64,000 nucleotides of DNA from Escarpia spicata (GCA_963995525.1 OZ023218.1:49133987-49197986), one strand, 5' to 3'; counted from the stretch's first letter, positions 22,567 through 33,709 are shown. Translations and numbers: made by a program. Notes: a model not told the origin generated them from the letters alone.

Positions 22567-23270
22567 ATTGTTCAGGTCGCGAGGGTCCAGGCACACACGT
22601 ATGTCACCATTACGCTTTTGCACGACAACCATGGAATTTACCCAGTCCATGGGCTCCTTACTTTCATGATGATGTTGTTGGCTTTCATACGTGATAGTTC
22701 TTCTTTGACCTTGTCGCGAAGTGCCACTGGTATGCTGCGTGGCGGATGTACGACAGGATTTGCATCAGGGTGTAACGTGAGCGAGTGTTTCCCAGGAAAT
22801 TCACCGATGCCCTCGAACAAGTCACTATATTCGGCGAGCAGTCGCACAACATCTTCATCGCGATCGGGTTTATACTCGACGTTATCATTATCATCGTTAC
22901 CGGATAGTTCATCACAGTTGCGTCGAAGGTCGGCATTAACGTCATTGCCAGACTTATCGTCATCGACAGACAGTACAAGCTGTATTATTCGCATCTCGAT
23001 GCAAGATGCCAGCCCCAAGATGGGAAGAGTTCGCGCGTCGACCACCTGGAACTGCAGTGCATAGCTTTTGTTTTTGTGCGAACAACGAAGCTCACATGTA
23101 CCCAAGTTCTTGAGGGCATGGCCACCGTAGCCTTGAAGTGTTACTTTGCTGCTTTGTAGCTTGTTGCATTTTTGTTTGGCTCGGAGCTTGTCATACACGG
23201 ACTTAGGTAGAATGTTCACCTGTGCCCCCGTGTCTATTTTGAGCTTTAGTTTTGTGTTGTTCCACCACAT
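22567..23270 (-). pseudogene. pol: Gypsy protease and N-terminal reverse transcriptase
   Basis: The minus frame from 23270 carries the aspartic protease active site LKIDTGAQVNILP at residues 10-22 and the flap/ILG region (LPILGLASCIEM) further on. The linker to the reverse transcriptase follows (HPPRSIPVALRDKVKEELSR). Near 22660 a one-base shift changes frame in front of MDWVNSMVVVQKRNGDIRVC, the first fingers block. Protease would cleave Gag-Pol. The start of this frame overlaps no long Gag frame, as expected for a frameshift-expressed Gag-Pol. Confidence 0.93.
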
Positions 23271-23344
23271 GCCTGATCTCTATTGTATGGGTGAGGATCA
23301 ACACTATCAACACAGAACTCATCATTTACGTCGCTGTCGCTGTC

Positions 23345-24175
23345 TTAAATGTCAGATTGATCAACGCTGTTGACGTTCTTCTGGCGGCACACGGCGGCGA
23401 AGTGGTTTCGCCGTTTGCATTTGTTGCAGGTGCGGCCTCGAGCAGGGCAGTCGTCCATCTTCGTGTGCTGACTGTATCCGCAGTGTCCGCACGTCTTCTT
23501 CGTCTGACTGCTTTGTGTAGGTCGAGTGAAGCTCGTGGCGTTTCTGTTGGCTTTAACACGGCGTGTTTGTTTTGATTTGACCATCTGGACATCTGTTGGT
23601 TCACTGCTCATGTTGTTTAGTTGTTGTTGCGCGCTTTCATGCGCGCGCGCGATGTCGATGGCGTTTATTAAATTCAGTTCTCCGCCGACGTTTATAAACT
23701 GTTCACGTACCTTCCGCGCGTTCGTGCCATATACAAGCCTGTTCCGGATCATTTCGTCAATGATGTTGGCTGGGAAACCGCAATCACGTGCGAGTATTTT
23801 TACATCCATGATGAAACTCTCAACAGGTTCGCCAACCCCTTGCACGCGGTTGTAGAATTTATATCGGCTGAATAGGACATTACTCTTCGGTGTTACGTAC
23901 GCGCGAAATTTGGCACACACTGTGTCCAAATTTTGTCTTTGTCCGTCGTTGGGGTAATTTTATGATGTGACGTTATCGAATTGGAATGTGGAGTGGATGT
24001 CGCGGCCCTTCTCTCCCACCCACAACAGCAGATAACTCACTTGTTGCACCTCGGTTTTGTCGTGTAACGGCCCAGCGAACATTAGCCGTGCGTGTTTTTC
24101 GAATTTTGTCCATGTTTCTGATAGCGCCGGCGAGTCCCAGTCCAGCGTCGGATATAACGCGCTATTTTGGTCCAT
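23345..24175 (-). pseudogene. gag: Gypsy Gag with two zinc knuckles, one internal stop
   Basis: The minus frame opens MDQNSALYPTLDWDSPALSE at 24175. It is interrupted by a single in-frame TAA at 23957-23959, then continues in the same frame to 23345. The C-terminal half holds RNA-binding zinc knuckles: CGHCGYSQHTKMDDC (CX2CX4HX5C) and the canonical CNKCKRRNHFAAVC (CX2CX4HX4C). A preceding helix-rich region (KFRAYVTPKSNVLFSRYKF) fits a capsid domain. The stop would truncate Gag before the zinc knuckles. Confidence 0.92.
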
Positions 24176-24228
24176 GATGTTCTTCTACTGCGATACGACA
24201 CGTTGCTGCGTGTCTCTGGATGTGTGTT

Positions 24229-24246
24229 CCTTATTTTCTGACACCA
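24229..24246 (-). other. Gypsy primer-binding-like site
   Basis: Immediately inside the 5' LTR the minus strand reads TGGTGTCAGAAAATAAGG. TGG is the complement of the CCA end of a tRNA primer. I do not assign the tRNA. Confidence 0.65.
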
Positions 24247-24406
24247 TGAAATTATAAAAATAACGGTATAACATGTAACTTTATTTGTGTATAATCGTAC
24301 AATCCGAACATTGCCGTGCACGCCGCATCTGCCAACCAAACATGCGAGAGCCGTAAGTTCGCGAGGCTCGTAAGGGTAATGGTGGTACAAGTGATCTATC
24401 ATTACA
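24247..24406 (-). repeat. Gypsy 5' LTR (right side)
   Basis: 160 bp, the upstream LTR with respect to the coding strand. It carries TG/CA ends and is followed by GTCAT at 24407-24411. Confidence 0.97.
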
Positions 24407-24411
24407 GTCAT
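24407..24411. other. Target-site duplication GTCAT, right copy
   Basis: Matches 19768-19772 exactly and directly follows the LTR ending ATTACA. Confidence 0.95.
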
Positions 24412-25990
24412 CAATATCAGTGTGGTCAGGGTCTACCTGAGCTATATCAGCCAGTTCACGTGGCAGCACATCTTCATCATACCAGAGTGGCTCAATGCTT
24501 CCATTACTGATGTTCCAGCCATGGTTTCTGATCACCTTGGGGACGTGCGGCTCGTGAATATGTGCTCTCTTCCATATGCCAACTTGATAGTTGACTCTTC
24601 TGACATGCTGGGTGAGACTGCGATTGCATGGTGGTAGATTGCCCATGTCAATATTACCTGAAGGAATAACACGGTTATCCTTGGCACACAGCTCATTGAT
24701 ACGAATTAGCGTATCAATGAGCTTTTGACACCTTTGATGCTCTACTATACACAGCACAAGTGAAGCTGTCCAGCTCATCAATCCTTTCTTCAGGTACGTC
24801 CCATGTATCTCCCAGCTTCTCGAGTACATGAATGTATTTAGGAATCTTCAGTAGAGGTTTCACTGGTTTGAGTTTGCCAATCCCTTCTCGGAAAGCACTA
24901 GTGCTGTCACATCCACTGAAAGCATGCAGAATCATCAGAGCCGTACATTTGTCTTGGCCGAGATCAACTGCTAGTTTGCTGACATCAGTCAATCTTTGCT
25001 TATTTCCTACACTAGTCTCAAACAAGATGATGATGTATCCAATTGATGCAGCATAGTGCAGAAGAACGAAGAATATGTCTGAATCTGGGCTCTTCACACG
25101 AACGAACTGGTAATTCCTACACCTCGCGTAATTAACATAGATGATAACTCTTGAGTTAGTTTCCTCCTGTGATGACTTCAGAAGGAGCAGTTCATGGGTT
25201 ACTGTCGTGCGGCCGTCATTGGAAGTCAGCAGAGTGGTATTCTCCTCACACATGAAGATCACTCGTCTTTCTTGCAGTTTTGATGCATACCCGTCGCTCT
25301 GCCACATCTTCAGAAGCAGGTTAATGAACTGACACTTGTTTTCACCATTAGACAGGGATGATTTCCATTCAGATGGCCTCTTGGTTGCCTCTCCTTTCAG
25401 AATCAGCTTCTCTCTAGTGTGTCCGACTCCTTCAGGTTCAGCGACCTCTCCTTTTTCTGTTTGTGATGGTATCTCAGGACAGTCACCATATTCTGCAGAA
25501 TGATCATCACTGCTAACTTCCTGCAACATGGTGCCATGAGCTGTGTGAACTGATCCTATCCTTTTCCTGTGAGATCATTCAGAAGCTGTTCGAAATTATA
25601 AAATTCTGAATGGAATACCGTTGGTCCTGGTGGTGACCTGACAATCTGGTTGGAGAGAAGAGTGGACGACTGCATAACAGGTTCAGCCGGCGCTGTCTCC
25701 AGCTCCAATGAAAAGGAGTAGCTTTCACAGTGTCCCATTCTATTCAGAAGAGTTACGAGTTTTTCACTCCTGAACATATAACGCATGGACATGTTCATGA
25801 TGATGTGTTTGGCAGCTTCCACCATCCATTGGTTGTTGCCCGGCAGATGTCCTAAATAATTGACAGAACAAGTCTCTGTGTGCGGGATGATGTGGGAGCT
25901 GCCATCCCGGTTATGACATAACATATCAATTTCTGGAGTGTGTCTGATATGATAGTGTCAATTCCCCATATTGTAGAAGGACAGTTGGCT
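24407..25990 (-). pseudogene. XPG/FEN1-like nuclease gene of an uncharacterised transposon family
   Basis: Three consecutive minus frames (25924-25556, 25529-24714, 24829-24407) form one protein broken by about two frameshifts. N-terminal block: SEKLVTLLNRMGHCESYSF. Core in the 271-residue frame: QEETNSR at 121-127, VKSPDSDIFF at 145-154 (paired acidic residues) and HAFSGCDSTSAFREGIGKL at 202-220. The core resembles the FEN1/XPG pattern of acidic strands followed by GCD and a helix-turn-helix with GIG. C-terminal block: NLPPCNRSLTQHVRRVNYQV and VLPRELADI. One acidic position looks altered (EETN where relatives I recall have EEAD). The gene is interrupted by the Gypsy element at 24407 and enclosed by inverted repeat 2. 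Academ transposons are known to carry XPG nucleases, so an Academ-like origin is possible but not shown. Confidence 0.7.
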
Positions 25991-26536
25991 ATTGGAGGGT
26001 TCATGGCTTTCAAGTTTGAGTTTTAATTTCTCACTCCGATAGTCAGGTTTACTGTGCTCTGTATTCTCTATGCTGGGTATGAATACTTGTTATAGGTCTG
26101 CCAATTTCAGTTGAGCTGGTTAACAAGTTCTTTTGCCAAGTTCTTCCCTGCATCCCGCATGCCAGACAAAAGTTGAAGTTCTCGATATTTTAAACCCTTT
26201 ACATGAACTATACAAGTAGGTTGGACAGTTTGATCACTTGTTCGTTTTCGTTTTAATGGTAAATACATACAAATGTAGGTATGTAATATCAGCAGGTCAA
26301 ATTGGGGTAAGTAACAAAGCTTATAATTTATCTTTATCCAACTTAAATAACATTTTAACTTATCGATATCTGTGAAGATGACCTGAGGTATTCGTAAAAG
26401 CTGCAATTGAGACATAAATAATATAATATGGGATACAACCTTGTGATCCCCACATACCATGATGAAACATGTAAGAAAACTAATATTCCAGCTGCAATAG
26501 TATCTAGATACTGCAGAAAGAACGTGAATGACTTGC
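25991..26536 (-). other. Upstream part of nuclease gene region; uncertain coding
   Basis: A minus frame at 26107-26460 ends in VKGLKYRELQLLSGMRDAGK near 26150, which looks coding and precedes the nuclease frames in the right order. It may be the N terminus of the same protein or an unrelated frame. No clear splice sites were chosen. Confidence 0.35.
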
Positions 26537-27145
26537 GTTACGCCTCTTGATCCGCGACACTACGGTTATATTTGAAGCATCATATCTAATCCATTTGCAA
26601 TGACAGAAAGACAATTATGGTATCAAATGAAATATATGATGCTGCAGAGTGTCATGCATTATTATTTTGATCTTAAAGAGGCAATGGGATCAAGGGAAAT
26701 TTATATATTTGACAAAAATAATGATGTAATCTATGCGGTCACGAGTGAGAATAGGGTGTAGTTATTCTATGCTAATTAGGGCGCACGTTATAATAGTAAA
26801 TATCTATTGAATGGTATTATGATAATCAGTAGATGAAAACCTTCAATTCGACATATCATAAGTACATATTGAGACACATATGACTATACAATGACGCTTG
26901 TGGTATGGGTGATTAAATAGCACGCGGCATTGACGACAAATACGATATTTCAGGGTACCATCCAAGATAGGTTGGAAATGGGGGTTAGTGAGACCCAACT
27001 TTTTCACTGTTACCACTTCCGTTACCAAATCATCTTCAAGGGACCCCAAAGCTTAACAAAAAACATGGGTTGGTAGAGTTGTGGGGGGGGGGGGGTGCAC
27101 GAGGGGCATACCTTGCCCATGGCCTATATGTATGTGTGCAAGTAT
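26537..27145. repeat. Long inverted repeat 2, right arm, inner part
   Basis: Reverse complement of the inner and middle parts of 18530-19273, with scattered substitutions and a poly-G expansion near 27085. The outer portion of the arm is displaced to 28600-28712. Confidence 0.9.
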
Positions 27146-27879
27146 GTGGACATGTTTGCATATCTATGACCTTGAATTTCGAGGTCAAGTGTTTCTTCAA
27201 AAACATCACTGATTTTGTTTATATGATAATAGCGATAATGGACCTCATATTTTTCAGTACCATCGCTGTTTTTGTACACAATGCATGCCGGATCCAAATG
27301 TGATGTTGTGTTCTTGACCGTTAATGACAAGGTTACATGTCGGTAACCTGGAAATGACAAGATCAAATGGCAATGACAGGGAAATTTGTATTCTTCAGCA
27401 GGGCGACTGTTTTTGTGCAAATATATTCAAGCTAAGTTTATATGCTGGTCTATGTTGTTTTACTTCTAGGCCTACTTTTAATTAGGTAAAATTATTGAAC
27501 GGGAATTAGTTGCGTCTAGATTATGTTGTCAGCCACCTGTCGGACTTGAGACGAACGCGATGCCAGACGCTATTAAAAGTAAATGCATAATTATACGTGT
27601 GGCTTGCGATTTGAACATATATCTTCAGTCAAATCACTGTAAGATGTTCGCTGTGTGATGATACATAAATGACTACAACCAAACGTACTCGCATTTGAAA
27701 ATATTAGAATGACTGATCAAAATGTGAGCGATATTAAGTAGAATGTTATGCAGGAAACGGCGACGATTTGAAAGGGGTCAGACCAGCGTTATGTAAAACG
27801 GTTAAGGGAAATGTCTTACCCACTCACAATGTACAATCAATAAAATCGTCAAGTTATGCTATATCAACAATATATACTA
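27146..27879. other. Stretch with no recognised gene within the split right arm
   Basis: It contains CCTTGAATTTCGAGGTCAAG near 27171, a short palindrome-like string that recurs (diverged) at 18612 and 28605, and repeated GTTTTTGT-type motifs. The unit resembles non-coding dispersed repeats. Confidence 0.4.
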
Positions 27880-28290
27880 ACTGACCTAACGTAAATTGCG
27901 CGTGCTCGGATAAAACAAATCGACTGGACAATACTCTGCGGAGAATGTTTACGAAAGTTTTGTGACCAACATTTGTGGTTCCAAGATATTGGACAGCTCC
28001 CAGTTCACAAAATCTGCGGTGGAAGCTACTCGGAGTTGCGAGAAGGTAACCAAGCTCGAGCATTAGCAGGTTTAACTGGTGATATCGAGTCGGCGGTTGA
28101 GCGTGGGGAAACACTGTTCAAGTTATCTACGTTGCACACTTCCTTCAAGCAAAGGTTGGAAGAGCTGGGTCACAGCATTGCAGTCAACAAAACTCGCTTA
28201 AAAGAAGAACTTTTGAAACATTTCTGCAATTATGGGCTGCAGGAACAATCCCACGATAAACATTGCGTGCTAGTGTTCCCTGCGGGGATG
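27880..28290 (+). pseudogene. Exon-like N-terminal fragment of uncharacterised transposon-associated protein
   Basis: An open plus frame reads IDWTILCGECLRKFCDQHLW (near 27925), then ESAVERGETLFKLSTLHTSF (near 28090), then VNKTRLKEELLKHF near 28180 and KHCVLVFPAGM at the end. The last blocks are the TRLKE...VLVF signature of large, unnamed, multi-copy invertebrate proteins; the first has paired cysteines and may bind zinc. The end GGGAT/GTAAGA looks like a genuine splice donor. It runs opposite to the XPG-like gene 2 kb away and lies inside that element's right arm, so rearrangement or nesting is likely. Confidence 0.6.
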
Positions 28291-28317
28291 TAAGAAATGT
28301 AGGGGGTCTATTTTGAG

Positions 28318-28320
<3 letters not shown>

Positions 28321-28414
<94 letters not shown>
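28321..28414. repeat. GT microsatellite (about 47 units)
   Basis: Uninterrupted GT dinucleotide run. The open frames crossing it on both strands are artefacts. Confidence 0.99.
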
Positions 28415-28416
<2 letters not shown>

Positions 28417-28473
28417 GCAAACATGAATAAATGCACACATACATTCATACATAAAAAACCACGATGTTATTTA

Positions 28474-28532
28474 ATATATATATATATATATATATATGTA
28501 CATAATATATATATATATATATTATGTACATA
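28474..28532. repeat. TA-rich palindrome
   Basis: Two TA runs separated by ATGTACATAAT form a near-perfect palindrome with TATGTACATA arms. It is likely to form a cruciform or hairpin. Confidence 0.9.
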
Positions 28533-28599
28533 TATGTCACTCTTAGTAATATATCACCTTGATATTTAGCGTAAATAATATACATACACGTTCAGTAAC

Positions 28600-28712
28600 A
28601 TTTGACTTTTAAATTCAAAGTCAAGGACACAAAGTTTGACGTGGAACCCCCTCTAATCGGATTCGTTGTGACATTTTACATATATGGTCCAATTTCCGTG
28701 CTTTTATCCGGC
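28600..28712. repeat. Long inverted repeat 2, right arm, outer part
   Basis: Reverse complement of about 18530-18625: CCCCCTCTAATCGGATTCG, ATTTTACATATATGG and CGTGCTTTTATCCGG appear in order. It is separated from the inner arm by about 1.45 kb that has no counterpart in the left arm. Confidence 0.88.
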
Positions 28713-28989
28713 AAAAACGATAGTATCCCTTAGACAACATACTAAAACATGAAACGCTTGAGATAAACCAATCCAGAGACTCATTGAAGGGGAGCTCTGA
28801 GTCATGCCCCATTTTGTTAATGCTTTGTTAATTTTTTTTCACTAAACAAACTAATGGGTGTCACAGTTTGCCCCCCAATGGCGTCCTCTTTCCAAGATGT
28901 TAAATATGCCTCGTACTAAGCCACTGGCGTCATTTACCAATCTGGAATTATTTATTTTTATAAATTAGTTAATAATAGTTCTTTTTGTA
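28713..28989. other. Stretch with no recognised gene
   Basis: Short AT-rich spacer between the outer right arm and the minisatellite; nothing recognised. Confidence 0.5.
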
Positions 28990-29594
28990 TGTCCACATGT
29001 CCAGTGCAGTACGGTCATAGAGTTTGTGTTGTGGATGTGGCAGACGTGGACGTGATGTCGTGGAGCAGACGAGGACGAGATGTTGTGGATGTGGCAGAAG
29101 TGGACTTGATGTTGTGGATGTGGCAAACGCGGACATGATGTTGTGGAGCAGACGTTGACGTGATGTTGTGGATGTTTGGCAGACATGGACGTGATGTTGT
29201 GGATGTGGCAGACGTGGACTTGATGTTGTGGGTATGGCAGACGTGGACATGATGTTGTGGAGCAGACGTTGACGTGATGTTGTGGATGTTTGGCAGACAT
29301 GGACGTGATGTTGTGGATGTGGCAGACGTGGACTTGATGTTGTGGGTATGGCAGACGTGGACTTGATGTTGTGGAGCAGACGTGGACGTGATGTTGTGGA
29401 TGTTTGGCAGACATGGACGTGATGTTGTGGATGTGGCAGACGTGGACTTGATGTTGTGGGTGTAGCAGACGTGGACTTGATGTTGTGGAGCAGACGTGGA
29501 CGTGATGTTGTGGATGTGTGGCAGACGTGGACTTGATGTTGTGGATGTGTGGCAGACGTGGGCTTGGTGTAGTGGATGTGACAGACGTGGACTT
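28990..29594. repeat. Composite minisatellite with 114-bp higher-order unit
   Basis: Subunits of 25, 29, 29 and 31 bp are built on TTGTGGATGTGGCAGACGTG. The marker TTGTGGAGCAGACG occurs at 29141, 29255, 29369 and 29483, exactly 114 bp apart, so 25+31+29+29 forms the higher-order unit. Because 114 is a multiple of three, all three minus frames stay open, giving spurious proteins of up to 248 residues. The array begins at the 3' end of a minus-strand LINE. Confidence 0.96.
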
Positions 29595-31450
29595 GATGGC
29601 TTATCGATAGTCCAACAATGTTCCACGTACGTATAACCCACCCTCGCCAGAAAGCTGTCAATTTCAGTTTTGAACATATTCACACTGCTAGCATTAACAC
29701 AATCATCAGATAATTTGTTCCAGTAATTTATTGTCCTCTGAGAAATGAATTGGTTAGACAAGATCTAGCTTTTAGGAATCCATGTTGAGATTCATTTATT
29801 AATTTGTGTTTTACAATGAATTCCACCACGTGGTCTCTATTAAGCGTTTCTAATAATGTCATAAAACTGGTGTTAAGGTCACTGGTCTGTAATTATCTGT
29901 GTTGTTCCTCGATCCCTTTTAAATAATGGTGTGATGTTTGCTTCTTTCCATTCTAGTGAAACGACTCCCTCTTTAAGTGACAAGTTAAATAACATAGAAA
30001 GTGGTGTACTGATTGGGTCTACAATTTCCTTAAGCAGTTTCGGTGGTATCCCGTCAACTCCAGGTGATTTGTTTTCTTTCATTATTTTCATTTTCTTTCA
30101 TATCATTTCAGGAGTAACAAACAACTGCCCTAATTGATTTGATTCATCCCCTCAAATTTAGTAACTGGTAATGGCAGTGAACGTATATCTTATGTGGTAA
30201 ACACTGAGCTGAAATACTCGTTCAGGGCCACTGCCGTTTGAAACCCATCAGATATTACGTTTCCTGCGATGATTTCTAGTGGTCCCACCTTATCTCGAAT
30301 CTTCTGATTACTCCTTACATAAGCATAGAAACTCTTGCTGTATTTTTTATATAATTCGCAAATTTTTGTTAAAATATTCGTTTGGATTTCTAATGTCGGT
30401 TGTAGCTAGGTTAAGAGCCTCATTATAGCTGTTATAATCTTCCATATTTCCAGTGTTTCTGTAAACTCTCCACATAATTTGTTTGTAAGCAATCGTTTGT
30501 ATATTTCTTTTGATAGGTGTTTCTTCCTAGATCGTTTCCCATGCTTTTTTAGGGGAACAAATCTATCAATAATGCCCTCAATCTTATCTTTCAAAATGGT
30601 CCAACATTCTGTTGCTATATTGTCCTTCATTAAGTTAGTCCAATCTCTGTTTGCTAAATATTTTCTCATCTGTTTATATTTGCCTTTGTTAAAGTTTCTC
30701 CTGCATTACTTTTTACCATTATTCGCTGATTGTACTTTTACACCAAAATGGATCTGGTTATGATCACTATTTCCCAAATGTTCATATATTTTAGCATTAT
30801 CAACTAATTCGTTTTAAGAAGAGAACACTAAATCGAACACATTTCCACCTCTGGTTGGTTCCAAAACATGTTGGGTAAGAAAGCAGTCCTGTATCAGAAG
30901 TAGAAACTGTTGGTCATCACCTCCAGCTCTCTCTAGTGATTTCCACTGAATATGTCCATGATTAAAATCACCCATTATAACACATTCCCTTTTACTTATC
31001 TACTTTATAGCACTGTCAAGTTTTACATAATCCTTTTGTCTTATGTTAGGACTACAATAAACTAGTCATATTGTTAATGTTGAGTTTCTGGTAACTATGT
31101 TGCACCAAATAGCTTCCTCGCAATCTGCGTCCCTTTTCATTTGTACTTTATATGCCTGTATATATTCTTTAATATACAGAATGACTCCGCATCCCCTTCT
31201 CTCTTGTCTGTTCTTTCTAAGCTTGACGTAACCCGATATAGCTAATTCAGCATCTACCATGTCTTCATGTGCCCATGATTACGTGATGCCTATTATATCG
31301 GAATCTATAACCACTATTATGATGTCTAAATCCCTTCTCTTGTTTATTATGTTTTTGGCATTTAAACATGCACATCTATGTTAATTTTTATGGATATTTA
31401 GTGAACGTTTCCTTGTAGATGTGTTTGTCATATTTCTTTGAGGTTGCTCT
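29595..31450 (-). mobile_element. Minus-strand LINE with deleted reverse transcriptase core
   Basis: Reading on the minus strand: endonuclease pieces (RRGCGVILYIKEYIQAYKVQ near 31180), the linker (DRFVPLKKHGKRSRKKHLSK near 30540), the first reverse transcriptase block (KENKSPGVDGIPPKLLKEIV near 30070), decayed palm sequence to about 29770, then directly the C terminus (QFISQRTINYWNKLSDDCVN near 29750). The catalytic DD box is absent: the join at about 29762 deletes the core. Its C terminus is related to LINE B (WN-x-L, ASSVNMF). Confidence 0.88.
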
Positions 31451-32411
31451 ACGTATCCCCCCTGTGCATCTAGTTTAAAAACTCAGGGAATAGGGGGATG
31501 TCAGCATTTTTGCTTCGGACCGAATGCATAGCATTGCCAGTAATATTTCCCGGCACATTGAAAACAACTATGGCAGTCAAATCTGAACATAATTGTATAA
31601 TTGTCAAATCATGTTTCTATGATACGACACACATTTCTTGTCAACGTGTACGCAAAATATGACATGTTCCATTGAAATGGCTAGACTAAAGACCACCATG
31701 TCATAACCGTTGCTTACAGTGTCCTTTGTGAATTACTGCTGTCATTCGACCCAATTCCGCTAATGAGCCTAGTGGAAAGCTGTGAGCCGGTTCCAATGTA
31801 TCTGAGACAAATTCTCAATTCCCGCTAGACTCTGTCTTATTACGAATATTGTTCTCCGGCGGCTATCTATATAACTTACACAGGCGAACATTTAGGCTAC
31901 TACGAAACGGCGATTCCATGAACGGATGTCATCGGATAGCCTCATTGGGTGATATCTAGGTCATATTCTCCACGTCATATACGTAAGACATATTGGTCTC
32001 AGGGTAATTACACCCACACATACGGACGTACGTACACAGGCACCTATGCACGCACGGCGATGATATATAATCACACACACAGCATACAGAGATGAACAAT
32101 CACGCGCTGTTTATTTCAATTAACAGACTTACCATAACAGGAATACATTGCAGTACTATTTGATACAGAAAATGCAAAGGATGAAACATAGTCGATATTG
32201 ATTTCCAACAACACCATCGCAATATTAAACATAAACTGTCCTGGGCGATCACCCCTTCTGCACAGCAAAAGCGTTTGCCCAAGGCGGGTGATATAACACA
32301 GAGTCGCACAATACGAGTGGTCGCCAAATACATTGTTTGTGGTACATCTTTGTCAATACTCCATGACTACTGGGTCAAGTGACGTCACACTATTTCTTAT
32401 TGGTTTCCATT
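31451..32411. other. Stretch with no recognised gene
   Basis: No family-level coding signal. A minus frame at 32100-32333 is unrecognised. It ends at the start of the 52-bp array. Confidence 0.45.
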
Positions 32412-33709
32412 TGGTGAGAAAACACAGCATAGTTTCAATACAGGAACAGTACGTTGGTGGCGTGTAGTAAGAAACACATCATAGTTTCAACACAGAAACA
32501 GTACGTTGGTGGCGTGTAGTAAGAAACACAGCATAGTTTCAACACAGAAACAGTACGTTGGTGGCGTGTAGTAAGAAACACAGCATAGTTTCAACACAGA
32601 AACAGTACGTTGGTGGCGTGTAGTAAGAAACACAGCATAGTTTCAACACAGAAACAGTACGTTGGTGGCGTGTAGTAAGAAACACAGCATAGTTTCAATA
32701 CAGGAACAGTATGTCGGTGGCGTGTAGTAAGAAACACAGCATAGATTCAATACAGAAACAGTACGTCGGTGGCGTGTAGTAAGAAACACAGCATAGTTTC
32801 AACACAGAAACAGTACGTTGGTGGTGTGTAGTAAGAAACACAGCATAGATTCAACACCGAAACAGTACGTTGGTGACGTGTAGTAAGAAACACAGCATAG
32901 TTTCAACACAGAAACAGTACGTTGGTGGTGTGTAGTAAGAAACACAGCATAGATTCAACACAGAAACAGTACGTTGGTGGTGTGTAGTAAGAAACACAGC
33001 ATAGTTTCAACACAGAAACAGTACGTTGGTGGTGTGTAGTAAGAAACACAGCATAGATTCAACACAGAAACAGTACGTTGGTGGTGTGTAGTAAGAAACA
33101 CAGCATAGATTCAACACAGAAACAGTACGTTGGTGGCGTGTAGTAAGAAACACAGCATAGATTCAACACAGAAACAGTACGTCGGTGGCGTGTAGTAAGA
33201 AACACAGCATAGATTCAATACAGAAACAGTACGTCGGTGGCGTGTAGTAAGAAACACAGCATAGTTTAAACACAGAAACAGTACGTTGGTGGTGTGTAGT
33301 AAGAAACACAGCATAGATTCAACACAGAAACAGTACGTTGGTGGTGTGTAGTAAGAAACACAGCATAGATTCAACACAGAAACAGTACGTTGGTGGCGTG
33401 TAGTAAGAAACACAGCATAGATTCAACACAGAAACAGTACGTTGATGGCGTGTAGTAAGAAACACAGCATAGATTCAACACAGAAACAGTACGTCGGTGG
33501 CGTGTAGTAAGAAACACAGCATAGTTTCAACACAGAAACAGTACGTTGGTGGTGTGTAGTAAGAAACACAGCATAGTTTCAACACAGAAACAGTACATTG
33601 GTGGCGTGTAGTAAGAAACACAGCATAGTTTCAACACAGAAACAGTACGTTGGTGGTGTGTAGTAAGAAACACAGCATAGATTCAACACAGAAACAGTAC
33701 ATTGGTGGC
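32412..33709. repeat. 52-bp satellite array, left block, about 25 units
   Basis: The unit opens GTGTAGTAAGAAACACAGCA and ends CAGTACGTTGGTGGC. From 32462 to 33709 there are exactly 24 units of 52 bp with no length change, preceded by a 50-bp partial. Variable positions include AGTTTC/AGATTC, CGTTGG/CGTCGG and GGCGTG/GGTGTG. Confidence 0.98.

Larger units (their letters stand above)
19773..24406 (-). mobile_element. Complete Ty3/Gypsy LTR retrotransposon (4634 bp), defective
   Basis: Two 160-bp direct LTRs, a GTCAT target duplication, a polypurine tract beside the left LTR, a primer-binding-like TGG sequence beside the right LTR, and minus-strand gag, protease, reverse transcriptase, RNase H and integrase in Gypsy order. 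The LTRs differ at only a few positions, so the insertion is fairly young. Damage is limited to a stop in gag, a shift near 22660, a 28-bp tandem duplication in the reverse transcriptase, and changes at the C terminus. The element lies in the C-terminal coding end of the XPG-like gene. Confidence 0.97.

Noticed and set aside
28969..29761. Overlapping frames of 149-248 codons with His/Thr/Ser-rich repeats
   Set aside because: The 114-bp higher-order unit is a multiple of three, so all minus frames stay open. Only the first part of one frame (about 29595-29761) is LINE coding sequence.
32412..33709. Possible CRISPR array (52-bp regular repeats) or repetitive protein
   Set aside because: A head-to-tail satellite without spacers; the 100-codon frame on the minus strand is a by-product.
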